A stretch of DNA of 64,000 nt from Spirochaetales bacterium. GTDB lineage: Bacteria > Spirochaetota > Spirochaetia > DSM-2461. The position numbers and the translations under genes were made by a program. Of the stretch, positions 35,766 through 44,053 are shown piece by piece. The stretch is taken from assembly GCA_003247135.1 (NCBI GenBank), contig QKAW01000055.1, positions 1 to 64,000 on the forward strand, in the 5' to 3' direction. Each line of letters starts with the position of its first letter. The first letter of the stretch is position 1. The notes beneath the pieces were generated by a model, which was not told the origin of the DNA, did no database searches, and worked only from the letters and a program-made list of their open reading frames with translations.

Positions 35766-36709
35766 TAGATATTTTAACAGGAATTTTTCCTTATGCAATA
35801 GCTTTTACAATACCACTTTTAGTAACTAGTTTAGGAGGCCTTTTTAGTGAACGAAGTGGAGTAGTTAATATAGGATTGGAAGGTTTAATGGTAATGGGCT
35901 CCTTTGCCGGAGCAATAACAATCTCAAATCTTGAAGCATATTTACCAAATGGGTCTATCTGGATTGGAATAATGGTTGCCGGAATTGTTTCTGGTATTTT
36001 TAGTCTTCTTCATGCGTTTGCCAGTATACATCTAAAGGCTAATCAGGTAATTAGTGGAACTGCTATTAATATGATAGCTGGTGCTATAACAGTTTTTTTT
36101 GCTAGAAATATTACAGGAAGTGGTAATATAAGAATACAGTTGGGATTACAAAGAGTTTCAATACCAATTTTAAGAGATATACCACTACTTGGAGATATGT
36201 TTTTTTCCAATACATACTTAACAACATGGGTTGTTATTGCAATATTAATTTTTTCAAAGTTTGTTATTTACAATACAGCATTTGGTCTGCGACTTAGAGC
36301 ATGTGGTGAACATCCCCAAGCAGCAGCTGCAGCAGGAATAAATGTATTCTTAATTAGATATATCGCTGTTTTTATTTCTGGAATTCTAGCCGGTTTTGGT
36401 GGTGCCATTATTCTTGTTACCTATTCCGGAGAATTTAATGGTTCTGTTGCTGGGCTTGGATTTCTGGCATTGGCAGCTCTAATATTTGGACAATGGAAAC
36501 CACTAGGAATTCTAGGTGCTACATTCTTTTTTGGTTTTGCATCAACAATTGCAAATGTAAGTCAAGCTATACCTGCACTGGCTACAATTCCAGGAATTAT
36601 ATTAAAGGTCTTTCCTTATGTTGTTACTTTAATTGCACTGGTTCTATTTTCAAAAAGCTCTCAAGCGCCTAAGGCTGCTGGTGAACCATTTGATCAAGGG
36701 AAAAGGTAA
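35762..36709 (+). CDS. BMP-type ABC importer permease 2
   Basis: 315 residues, eight or more membrane segments, with 'SERSGVVNIGLEGLMVMG' as the conserved cytoplasmic-loop signature. Its ATG overlaps the stop of permease 1 by four bases (ATGA). It is the usual short partner (NupC/YufQ-like) of the nucleoside importer. The C-terminus ends in a charged tail (PKAAGEPFDQGKR). Confidence 0.9.
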   Translation: MIDILTGIFPYAIAFTIPLLVTSLGGLFSERSGVVNIGLEGLMVMGSFAGAITISNLEAYLPNGSIWIGIMVAGIVSGIFSLLHAFASIHLKANQVISGTAINMIAGAITVFFARNITGSGNIRIQLGLQRVSIPILRDIPLLGDMFFSNTYLTTWVVIAILIFSKFVIYNTAFGLRLRACGEHPQAAAAAGINVFLIRYIAVFISGILAGFGGAIILVTYSGEFNGSVAGLGFLALAALIFGQWKPLGILGATFFFGFASTIANVSQAIPALATIPGIILKVFPYVVTLIALVLFSKSSQAPKAAGEPFDQGKR

Positions 36710-37785
36710 TGAGATTTATTTCATTAATAACAATATGTTTTATTGTTACTTCTAATTTAAACTCTTTAGGGAATAAAGAACTGGTAATAGATGCAAGTCA
36801 AAAATTAGTTGTTGGCCTTGTTTTAGACTCACCTGGGTTAGCTAATAATCAGACTAATATTAGTTGCTATGATGGTTTGCAAAGAGCTGTTGATGAAGGG
36901 TTAGTAACATTAAGAACAAAAACTTCGAAAGACAAAACCGAGACAGTAAGATTGATTTCAGAATTTGTCAGAGAGGGTGTAGATCTTATATATGCAATAG
37001 GTGAGACTAATAAAGATATTCTTATTAATGCCAGTGATAGCTTTAATGATGTATCCTTTGTAGGTATTGATGTAGAGTTTTCTGAAGCTGAGTTAAAAGA
37101 TAATTTAATAGGTGTAACTTTTAAAGAGAAAGATGGTGGTTTTCTAGCAGGTCTTGTAGCTGGAAGTCTGACATACACATATTATAAAAGACATCCATTT
37201 TTAAATGATTTAAATAAAGTAGGTGTTATTCGAGGAAAGAATGATCCCGATTTAATTAGATATGAAACAGGTTTTTTTGCAGGAGTAAAAAAAATAAACC
37301 AATCCTGTGAAATAATATCTATAAATCTGAATAGTTTAAGTGATCAGGAAAAGGGGTATAATGCCTTATTTGATTTAAAAAAGAAGGGCGTAGATGTAGT
37401 CTTCTCTTTAGCCGGAGATGCTGAGACTGGAATTATAAATGCTGCTAAAGAGTGTGATGTTTTAATAATAACTACAAATAGGATGAGAAATGAGGTCGAT
37501 TCAGTGGTATTAACTGGTGTAAGTAAAAATATTTCGGTTTCTGCATATCTTATTACTAAATCCTTTGTAGAAAATAGAAATACAAGTGGTGCAAATCATG
37601 TCTATGGTTTAAAAGAAGGTGCTATTTCATTATCTCCATACTACAGTTTTGACAAATATATTCCAAAATCATTAAATGAACTTGTAAATAAAATGATTTC
37701 CAGGTTGATTAATGGTTCAGAAAAAATACCTGATTCAATTGATGATGTTAAATTTGATCCTGAAAAGAGTCCAATTATAGAATAG
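36709..37785 (+). CDS. Second, divergent BMP-family binding protein
   Basis: 358 residues; its ATG shares the A of the permease stop (TAATG). Signal 'MRFISLITICFIVTSNLNSL' ends before GNKE and again has no lipobox. The BMP fold is recognisable from 'GGFLAGLVAGSLTYT' and 'GVDVVFSLAGDAETGIINA'. The first-strand ligand motif DDKSFN of the family is replaced by 'GLANNQTN', and the Asp of the 'VGVD.D' strand is changed too ('ITTNRMRNE'). Binding specificity has therefore changed or been lost. A second substrate for the same permease, or a regulatory role, is likely. Confidence 0.75.
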   Translation: MRFISLITICFIVTSNLNSLGNKELVIDASQKLVVGLVLDSPGLANNQTNISCYDGLQRAVDEGLVTLRTKTSKDKTETVRLISEFVREGVDLIYAIGETNKDILINASDSFNDVSFVGIDVEFSEAELKDNLIGVTFKEKDGGFLAGLVAGSLTYTYYKRHPFLNDLNKVGVIRGKNDPDLIRYETGFFAGVKKINQSCEIISINLNSLSDQEKGYNALFDLKKKGVDVVFSLAGDAETGIINAAKECDVLIITTNRMRNEVDSVVLTGVSKNISVSAYLITKSFVENRNTSGANHVYGLKEGAISLSPYYSFDKYIPKSLNELVNKMISRLINGSEKIPDSIDDVKFDPEKSPIIE

Positions 37786-37804
37786 GGGGGAATGTTCCCC
37801 CCTA
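37783..37804. terminator. GC-rich hairpin between convergent units
   Basis: TAGGGGGGAA (37783-37792) and TTCCCCCCTA (37795-37804) form a perfect inverted repeat overlapping the stop codon. There is no proper T tract on either strand, so termination is probable but less certain. Confidence 0.6.
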
Positions 37805-37806
37805 AT

Positions 37807-39111
37807 TTAGGATTTAAGAATAAAATCTATAATAAAGAAAATTGTAATAATATAAGATAAAATTTTAACATCCTTCGCTTTTCCAGTTAAAAGATGTAAA
37901 ATTACATAAGAAGTCATACCAAATGCAATTCCCTCTGCTATAGAGTATGTTAATGGCATCATTAAAATAGTAAAGAATGCTGGTATGGATTCAAGATAGT
38001 TATTCCACTCAATATCCTTTACTGGTGACATCATAAATAATCCTACTAAAATTAGAGCAGGAGCAGTTGCTGCACTTGGAATCATAAGAAAAAGTGGTGA
38101 TAAAAATATAGCCAGGAAGAAAAGTATTGATGTTGTAAAGGCTGTTAAACCTGTTCTTCCACCTTCAGAAACTCCGGAAGCAGACTCAACATAAGTTGTT
38201 ACAGTACTTGTTCCCAAACAAGCTCCAACAGTTGTTCCGATAGCATCAGCTAACAGAGCCTGTTTTGCGTTTGGAACTTTTCCATCAGATGTTAATAGAC
38301 CAGCTTTAGTAGAAACACCGATTAAAGTACCTACTGTATCAAACATATCAACAAATAGAAATGTAAACAGAACTACAAGCATATCTACTGATAGTATTTT
38401 ACTAAAATCAAACTTAAATGCTATTTCTGATAAGTTAAAATTAAGTGCCCACTCTGTTGGTACATGTGTTATTCCCATAGGAATTCCAATTAATGTTGAA
38501 ACAATAATTCCGATCAACAATGCGCCATGTACTTTTAGGATTAATAATACAGAAATAAGAACTAATCCGATTATTATTAGTAATGCAGGTGAATTTGCAG
38601 AAAATTTACCTAATACTAAAGGTACAGACTGTGGAGTTCCTAATTGAACTACACCTGTTCCTCCGTTATACAAGCCAATAAAAGCTATAAAAAGACCAAT
38701 ACCTACTGATACTGCTTTTTTTACACCAATTGGTATACAGTTGATTATTGCTTCTCTAACATTTAGAAATGTTAAAACAATAAAAATTAAACCTTCAATA
38801 AATACAGCAGCAAGAGCCATCTCCCAGCTATAACCCATTCCAAGAACTACAGTAAAAGCAAAAAGTGCGTTTAATCCCATTCCCGGTGCCAAAGCAAAAG
38901 GTAAATTGGCAATTAAAGCCATTACTAATGTTGCTATACCAGCTGAAATAGCTGTAGCTAAAAATACTGCATTACCATTCATACCAGTTGCTGACAAAAT
39001 ACTTGGATTTACAGCCAAAATATATGCCATTGTCATAAATGTTGTTATACCAGCCAGAACTTCAGTTTTAACATTGGTATTGTGCTCTTTTAGTTTAAAG
39101 AACTTCTCCAT
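37807..39111 (-). CDS. AzgA-type (NCS2 superfamily) purine base permease
   Basis: 434 residues, about 12 hydrophobic segments. 'LAGITTFMTMAYILAVNPSIL' (shortened here to the typical 'TTFMTMAYI' core), 'NLPFALAPGMGLNALFAF' and 'ACLGTSTVTTYVESASGVS' are hallmarks of the guanine/hypoxanthine/adenine proton symporters PbuG/AzgA/YicO. It takes up purine bases and complements the nucleoside importer encoded convergently. No purine riboswitch is visible upstream (39112-39186). Substrate within the purines is not resolvable. Confidence 0.9.
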   Translation of the reverse strand: MEKFFKLKEHNTNVKTEVLAGITTFMTMAYILAVNPSILSATGMNGNAVFLATAISAGIATLVMALIANLPFALAPGMGLNALFAFTVVLGMGYSWEMALAAVFIEGLIFIVLTFLNVREAIINCIPIGVKKAVSVGIGLFIAFIGLYNGGTGVVQLGTPQSVPLVLGKFSANSPALLIIIGLVLISVLLILKVHGALLIGIIVSTLIGIPMGITHVPTEWALNFNLSEIAFKFDFSKILSVDMLVVLFTFLFVDMFDTVGTLIGVSTKAGLLTSDGKVPNAKQALLADAIGTTVGACLGTSTVTTYVESASGVSEGGRTGLTAFTTSILFFLAIFLSPLFLMIPSAATAPALILVGLFMMSPVKDIEWNNYLESIPAFFTILMMPLTYSIAEGIAFGMTSYVILHLLTGKAKDVKILSYIITIFFIIDFILKS

Positions 39112-39186
39112 TCTATTTCCTCCATTTAAAAATTAAAATTATATTTCCGGATTAAAATGTTATCAAGTATGAATTTGAAATTAAAT

Positions 39187-39212
39187 AAAAAAACCCATCA
39201 TAATGATGGGTT
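39187..39212 (-). terminator. Intrinsic terminator of fbaA
   Basis: AACCCATC / GATGGGTT stem with a short AT loop, followed on the minus strand by T7. It lies 30 bases after the fbaA stop codon. Confidence 0.85.
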
Positions 39213-39242
39213 ATTAAGTATTAAACAGAATTATAAATTAAA

Positions 39243-40322
39243 TTAGTTTCTATCTAATGCGTTTAAATCTTTATAAGCTTGTAAAACTCTGTTTACTAGA
39301 CTCTCTTGACCTTTTCTTAACCAAACTCTTGGATCATAGTATTTCTTGTTAGGAGCGTCTTCGCCTTCTGGGTTACCGATTTGACCTTGTAGATAAGCTT
39401 CTTTTTCTACATAAAAGTTTTTTACACCTTCCCATGTTGCCCATTGTGTATCTGTATCGATATTCATTTTGATAGCACCATAACTAATAGCTTCTTCAAT
39501 TTTTTCCGGCTCTGAACCTGAACCACCATGGAAAACAAAGTTAACTGGTTTTTCTTCAGTATTGTGTTTTTCCTGGATGAATTTTTGTGATTTGTCTAGA
39601 ATTGAAGGTGTAAGTACAACATTTCCTGGTTTATAAACTCCATGAACATTTCCAAAAGAAGCTGCAATTGTAAAGTTTGGTGAAACTTTGCTTAATTGCT
39701 CATAAGCATAGTTAACTTCTTCAGGTTTTGTGTAAAGATCAGCTTTGTCAACATCACTATTATCAACACCATCTTCTTCTCCACCTGTAATTCCAAGCTC
39801 AATTTCAAGTGTCATACCCATTTTTGCCATTCTAGCTAAATATTTAGAAGAAATCTCCATGTTTTCTTCAATAGATTCTTCAGATAAATCTATCATGTGA
39901 GAAGTAAATAGAGGTTTACCATTTTTTTTGTAAAACTCTTCACCTGCATCTAAAAGTCCGTCTAACCATGGTAATAATTTTTTAGCACAGTGGTCTGTGT
40001 GTAAAATTACTATAACACCATAAGCTTCAGCTAATCTATGAACATGTTCAGCACCAGCAATTGAACCTAGGATAGCAGCTTGCTGACCTTCCATTTTTAA
40101 ACCTTTACCAGCATTAAATACACCACCACCATTTGAAAATTGAATAATAATTGGTGAGTTAGCTTTTTTTGCAGCTTCTAAACAACCATTAATTGAATCA
40201 GAACCTACACAGTTTACAGCCGGGATAGCAAATTTATTTAATTTTGCTATTCGAAATACTTCCTTTACGTCATTACCAAATATTACACCTGGTTTTACTT
40301 TGTCAAAAATTTTTTCAGACAT
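39243..40322 (-). CDS. fbaA: Class II fructose-bisphosphate aldolase
   Basis: 359 residues, the same length as the E. coli enzyme. Zinc and substrate residues are in 'VILHTDHCAKKLLPWLDG', 'GNVHGVYKPGNV' and 'FVFHGGSGSEPE', followed by 'MNIDTDTQWATW'. It cleaves fructose 1,6-bisphosphate in glycolysis. It is monocistronic, between a very good promoter and a terminator, as suits a highly expressed enzyme; codon use is also strongly biased (e.g. many GGT and CCA codons). Confidence 0.95.
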   Translation of the reverse strand: MSEKIFDKVKPGVIFGNDVKEVFRIAKLNKFAIPAVNCVGSDSINGCLEAAKKANSPIIIQFSNGGGVFNAGKGLKMEGQQAAILGSIAGAEHVHRLAEAYGVIVILHTDHCAKKLLPWLDGLLDAGEEFYKKNGKPLFTSHMIDLSEESIEENMEISSKYLARMAKMGMTLEIELGITGGEEDGVDNSDVDKADLYTKPEEVNYAYEQLSKVSPNFTIAASFGNVHGVYKPGNVVLTPSILDKSQKFIQEKHNTEEKPVNFVFHGGSGSEPEKIEEAISYGAIKMNIDTDTQWATWEGVKNFYVEKEAYLQGQIGNPEGEDAPNKKYYDPRVWLRKGQESLVNRVLQAYKDLNALDRN

Positions 40323-40357
40323 GTTTGTTTCCTTACTAAATAGATATATTGGATATT

Positions 40358-40386
40358 ATTTTATTCTTTTTACTTCGATATTTCAA
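40358..40386 (-). promoter_or_regulatory. Sigma-70-type promoter of fbaA
   Basis: Minus strand TTGAAA (40386-40381), 17-base spacer, TAAAAT (40363-40358). The leader before the ATG is about 30 bases and has AAGGAAA. Confidence 0.7.
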
Positions 40387-40449
40387 TAGAATATGGTATA
40401 AAAAGCAATCTATATTCAGGTGGTTAAATTAATAACCGATAAGGATTGT

Positions 40450-41712
40450 ATGAGTAATGTAAGCTTAAAAGCAAATAGCAAAAGGATTTTAATATATGCA
40501 GGAATTCTGTCTGCAGTTGTTATTATAAACATATATTCCAATAGAAAATATATTATAAATTCAGTTAAAATGAGTAAACCGGTAGAAATTTCTTTGGGAG
40601 ATAGTAAGGTTGAACCACTTATAGAACCATCAACTTATAATAAACAGGTAAAGGTGTTATCAGGTTATTCTATAGATTCTCTTCTTTTAAAAGAGGATAT
40701 CTCTCAAGCCCAGGTGTATGCATCCTCTATAGCACTTAGGAGAGTTTTTGATCCTAGAGATTTAAAAGCAGGATCAAAAGTTACAATATCCTATGATTGG
40801 AAGGATAAAAGTAAATTTGTGGGTTACGAAATAGAACTTGACTACGATAAATCTGCGATTGTTAAAAGAACAGGTGATGAAGAGTTTGTTGCAGAAATTC
40901 AGAAAAAGGATTTTATCACAAAAAGGCAAATAGGTAAGGGAGAAATAAAATCAACCTTATATGAAGCAGCAATTGAAAGTGGTATAAGTCCAAATATAAT
41001 AATGAATTTAATTCAATTGTACTCCTTTGATGTAGATTTTCAGAGAGACATAAAAACCGGAACAGAATTTGAGATAATTTATGAAAACTATTATAACAAA
41101 AGGGGAGATTTTGTTAGACCTGGAAATATTCTTGCTGCAGCATTGAAATTTGAAGATCGAATTGTTCCTATTTTCAGATTTCAAACAGAGGATGGGAAGG
41201 TTGATTATTATAATAATCAGGGAAAATCTGCTAGAAAAGCTTTACTTAAAACACCTGTAAATGGAGCATATATCTCATCAGGTTTTGGTATGAGGATACA
41301 TCCTATTGAAGCTTATACCGCATTTCATAGAGGTATTGATTTTGCGGTAAAAAAGGGGACGCCTATATATGCTTCAGGAGATGGAGTAATATCTGCTGCT
41401 ATAATAAGTAATACAGGTTATGGTATTCATATTAAAATAAGACATCCAAACGGTTATGAAACACTTTATGGACACATGGTTGCCCACGCAAGAGATATGT
41501 ATGTTGGGAAGAGAGTAACCCAGGGGCAAGTAATTGGATATGTTGGTTCTACAGGTAATTCTACAGGCCCCCATCTTCATTATGAGACCAGATATAATGG
41601 TCAATTTGTAAATCCAAGTAGTATAAATATTCCTCCTGGCCGTGTTTTAGAAGGTTCTGATCTTGATAATTTCAAGATTGAAGTGGAAAAAAACAGATTA
41701 ACATTAAAATAA
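40450..41712 (+). CDS. Membrane-anchored M23 peptidase (murein endopeptidase, MepM-like)
   Basis: About 420 residues. I take the ATG at 40450, with AAGGA just upstream; a GTG at 40420 would add ten residues without a better ribosome site. A membrane helix lies at about 13-31. The middle has an OapA/LysM-like strand region ('VKVLSGYSIDSLL', 'DPRDLKAGSKVTISYD'). The C-terminal LytM domain has its zinc ligands in 'HRGIDFAV' and 'GPHLHYE', with 'YGHM' between. It should cut peptide cross-links of peptidoglycan in the periplasm during growth or separation. All catalytic residues are present, so it is an active enzyme and not a NlpD/EnvC-type activator. Confidence 0.88.
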   Translation: MSNVSLKANSKRILIYAGILSAVVIINIYSNRKYIINSVKMSKPVEISLGDSKVEPLIEPSTYNKQVKVLSGYSIDSLLLKEDISQAQVYASSIALRRVFDPRDLKAGSKVTISYDWKDKSKFVGYEIELDYDKSAIVKRTGDEEFVAEIQKKDFITKRQIGKGEIKSTLYEAAIESGISPNIIMNLIQLYSFDVDFQRDIKTGTEFEIIYENYYNKRGDFVRPGNILAAALKFEDRIVPIFRFQTEDGKVDYYNNQGKSARKALLKTPVNGAYISSGFGMRIHPIEAYTAFHRGIDFAVKKGTPIYASGDGVISAAIISNTGYGIHIKIRHPNGYETLYGHMVAHARDMYVGKRVTQGQVIGYVGSTGNSTGPHLHYETRYNGQFVNPSSINIPPGRVLEGSDLDNFKIEVEKNRLTLK

Positions 41713-41744
41713 ATTAAAACTTTAAATAATAGGTTATCTCAATA

Positions 41745-41773
41745 TTGTTGTTTATTTTCTCTATTGCTATAAT
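41745..41773 (+). promoter_or_regulatory. Promoter of slyD
   Basis: TTGTTG (41745-41750), 17-base spacer, perfect TATAAT (41768-41773). GGAG follows about seven bases before the ATG at 41794. Confidence 0.75.
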
Positions 41774-41793
41774 GCAGTAATTTAGGAGAAGTT

Positions 41794-42387
41794 ATGAAAA
41801 TTATAGAGAATACAGTTGTTACTTTGACATATAAAATGTCAGATTCAACTGGAAATTTAATTGATTCATCTGATGAGAATGGTTCTTTAACATATATTCA
41901 CGGAGTTGGTATGATGATGCCAGGTATTGAAAAAGCTGTTGACGGTAAAGAGTCTGGGTTTGAATTTAAAGGCGTAATTGAACCAGAAGATGGTTATGGA
42001 GTTTATCTGCCTGAGAACGTAATCCCTGTACCAAGGGAACAGTTTGGGGACTTTGTTGATGAAATGGAAGAGGGGAAACTTTATAATTTTGACACGGATT
42101 CAGGTCATCAACCTATGAAAGTTGTTAAAATTGAGGACGATATAGTAACGATTGATGCAAATCATCCCTATGCCGGAGAACAGCTGAATTTTGAATGTAA
42201 AATAGAAGATGTAAGATTGGCAACTGAAGAAGAGCTTGAGTCACTAAACTCCCACGGTTGTGGTTGCGGTGGTGGTGGCTGCTGCTCAGACGGTGATGAT
42301 TGTGAATGTGATTGTGATCATGAAAATAGCGATGAATGTTGTTCATCCAAGGGTGGTAAGTCCTCAGGATGTGGTTGTCATCATTAA
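41794..42387 (+). CDS. slyD: SlyD-type FKBP peptidyl-prolyl isomerase with Cys/His-rich tail
   Basis: 197 residues. The FKBP half ('VTLTYKMSDSTGNLIDSS', 'GMMMPGIEKAVDGKESG') is split by the SlyD insert-in-flap ('PEDGYGVYLPENVIPVPREQF') and closed by 'DANHPYAGEQLNFECKI'. The last ~45 residues carry 11 Cys and 4 His, with CGC, CC, DCECDCDH, ECC and GCGCHH clusters, a metal-binding tail like that used in E. coli to deliver nickel to hydrogenase. It is a cytoplasmic folding helper and metal buffer. It stands alone with its own promoter and terminator. No hydrogenase or urease gene is in the window. Confidence 0.93.
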   Translation: MKIIENTVVTLTYKMSDSTGNLIDSSDENGSLTYIHGVGMMMPGIEKAVDGKESGFEFKGVIEPEDGYGVYLPENVIPVPREQFGDFVDEMEEGKLYNFDTDSGHQPMKVVKIEDDIVTIDANHPYAGEQLNFECKIEDVRLATEEELESLNSHGCGCGGGGCCSDGDDCECDCDHENSDECCSSKGGKSSGCGCHH

Positions 42388-42393
42388 AATACT

Positions 42394-42419
42394 AAAAAGG
42401 AGGTTTAAACCTCCTTTTT
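42394..42419. terminator. Fully palindromic bidirectional terminator
   Basis: A 26-base perfect palindrome centred on TTTAAA, with AAAAAGGAGG and CCTCCTTTTT arms. It ends slyD on plus and the CBM48 gene on minus, whose stop codon starts at the next base. Confidence 0.88.
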
Positions 42420-42725
42420 CTATAATCTGACAACGGAATTTTCTGTATTAAATTCCGTTGGGGCATAATAGTCTGCCTCCCAATCATTTACCCATTTTTC
42501 ACCATCGATCAAATATTTAAAATGATAATCTTTTCCGATAGGTAGCTTCACAGTAATAGAGAAATCACCATCTTTACTCTTTTTTAGTGAAAGATCCTCT
42601 TTATCCCATTCATTAAAATCTCCAGCAAGATTTACTGAGGATGCATTAAAGCAAGCTTCTTTATCTAGTTTAAATGTAACATTACATTCCGGTTTAGTTT
42701 TTAAAAATTTTTTAGTTAGTGACAT
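42420..42725 (-). CDS. Small CBM48/isoamylase-N-type glycogen-binding protein
   Basis: 101 residues from the ATG at 42725 (GGAGG about five bases upstream); an ATG four codons earlier overlaps that ribosome site and is rejected. The whole protein is one early-set beta-sandwich: 'VTFKLDKEACFNASSVNLAGDFNEW', quoted here by its core 'NLAGDFNEWD', then 'DYHFKYLIDGEKWVNDW'. This resembles the AMPK beta/isoamylase glycogen-binding domain, with the paired Trp residues that stack on glucan. There is no enzyme domain. It may target partners to glycogen; a glycogen debranching enzyme lies 2 kb away. Confidence 0.8.
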   Translation of the reverse strand: MSLTKKFLKTKPECNVTFKLDKEACFNASSVNLAGDFNEWDKEDLSLKKSKDGDFSITVKLPIGKDYHFKYLIDGEKWVNDWEADYYAPTEFNTENSVVRL

Positions 42726-42769
42726 ACTTTCCTCCAATATATTAATATTTTAGTTTATAAATAAAATCA

Positions 42770-42798
42770 TTTCAAAGATTTTTTTCATGTTGTATAAT
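42770..42798 (+). promoter_or_regulatory. Promoter of the HD-GYP gene, probably leaderless
   Basis: TTTCAA (42770-42775), 17-base spacer, perfect TATAAT (42793-42798), then seven bases to the ATG at 42806. No ribosome-binding site is present. Confidence 0.5.
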
Positions 42799-42805
42799 AT
42801 TTGTT

Positions 42806-43693
42806 ATGAATAGAAATTATGCGATAGAATATGATATTTTACTTTCTAAGGTTCACAGATGGGGTGAAATTATAAGGTATAATGGAGCTTTGGTTATTCA
42901 GGATATCGAGGATGACATTCTTAACTGCTTAGAACTGATTAAAGTTAATAGAGATGTAATAATCAGCAGGGTTTTCAAAAAGAAAGACTATTCAGACCAT
43001 AGTGCTATTGAAGTTGAGACCGTAAACATCTGCCTTCTCTCTTTAGCAATAGGTATTGATCTGGAATTAACTAATAATCAATTAATTGAGTTAGGAATTT
43101 CTGCACTTCTTAAGGATCTGGGAATGAACAAAGTTCCAAAGGAAATTCTGGAGAAGGAAGGTAATTTATCTAAAGAGGAACTAGCTGAAATAAAAAATCA
43201 TCCACAGTATTCAGTTGATATTATTAAGAATCTGGGTTTTGGTGATAATATCTGTAATATTGTTATAGATCATCATGAAAGATGGGATGGTAAAGGATAT
43301 CCTAGAGGTAAAACTAAAGAAAATATAAATTATCTTTCACGAATACTTGCGGTATTGGACGGGTATAACTCTATGATGGAAGAGAGACCATATAGACAGT
43401 CTATCCATGGATATGATGCTATAAAAGAGATTATTGGGGATAATGGTAAACGATATGATTCGGGGATTTTGAGTGTTGTTGTTCGAAGTATTGGAATATA
43501 TCCAATTGGTTCCTATGTAGCTTTGAATGATGCTTCAATTTGCGAGGTTATTTCAGTAAATAAAGCAAAACCATTAAAACCTGTTGTAAAAGTTATTGTA
43601 AATAAAGATGGAACTGAATCAAAAAATAATAATATAATTGATATTTCCGATAATAACAGGTTTTTTATAGTTAAAAGTGTTCTGGTAAGCTGA
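42806..43693 (+). CDS. HD-GYP domain protein with altered HD motif
   Basis: 295 residues. The C-terminal HD-GYP phosphodiesterase domain shows 'IKNHPQYSVDIIKNLGF', 'DHHERWDGKGYPRG' and 'ILAVLDGYNSMMEERPYR'. The first motif reads 'LLKDLGMNKVP' where active enzymes have L-HD-IGK-IP, so a key iron ligand His is replaced by Lys. The N-terminal 80 residues are not a recognised sensor. The domain usually hydrolyses cyclic di-GMP; loss of one ligand suggests reduced activity, altered metal use or a sensor role. yraN and two small genes follow in the same direction. Confidence 0.8.
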   Translation: MNRNYAIEYDILLSKVHRWGEIIRYNGALVIQDIEDDILNCLELIKVNRDVIISRVFKKKDYSDHSAIEVETVNICLLSLAIGIDLELTNNQLIELGISALLKDLGMNKVPKEILEKEGNLSKEELAEIKNHPQYSVDIIKNLGFGDNICNIVIDHHERWDGKGYPRGKTKENINYLSRILAVLDGYNSMMEERPYRQSIHGYDAIKEIIGDNGKRYDSGILSVVVRSIGIYPIGSYVALNDASICEVISVNKAKPLKPVVKVIVNKDGTESKNNNIIDISDNNRFFIVKSVLVS

Positions 43694-43696
43694 TTT

Positions 43697-44047
43697 TTGA
43701 AATCCAATAATAAAGGTTTTACCGGAGAAACAGCTGCTTGCGAATATCTTAAAAAAAATAATTATGTTATAATAGAACGAAATTTCAGGTGCAGACATGG
43801 AGAAATTGACGTAATAGTATATAAAAATTGTCAAATAACCTTTGTAGAAGTAAAGACATGGGATGCATTAGATTCTTTTGATTTATCTTATTCAATAAAT
43901 AGAAATAAACTTAAAAGAATAGCTAATGCTTCGAAGGTTTTCTTACGAGATTATAAAGGTGATTATTCAACAATTAGTTTTGATGTTCTTTTATTAAAGA
44001 ATAATAAAACAGTGTATGAGCACTATACTAATATATATGGAGATTGA
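43697..44047 (+). CDS. yraN: YraN-family (UPF0102) endonuclease-like protein
   Basis: 116 residues. 'GFTGETAACEYLKKNNY', 'RNFRCRHGEIDVIVYKN' and 'ITFVEVKTW' give the family's restriction-like core, with the GEID and EVK active-site acids and lysine. The start is a TTG at 43697, three bases after the HD-GYP stop, with no strong ribosome site, so it depends on coupling. The family is linked to recombination or Holliday-junction processing; its exact role is not established. Confidence 0.88.
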   Translation: MKSNNKGFTGETAACEYLKKNNYVIIERNFRCRHGEIDVIVYKNCQITFVEVKTWDALDSFDLSYSINRNKLKRIANASKVFLRDYKGDYSTISFDVLLLKNNKTVYEHYTNIYGD

Positions 44048-44053
44048 TCTTCC

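Noticed and set aside
39112-39186. Possible purine riboswitch upstream of the AzgA-type permease
   Set aside because: The region is too short and shows no paired loops or conserved riboswitch core.
40390-40410. Promoter of the M23 peptidase at TATGGT/TATAAA
   Set aside because: No -35 at an acceptable distance; the -10-like strings are expected in AT-rich DNA.
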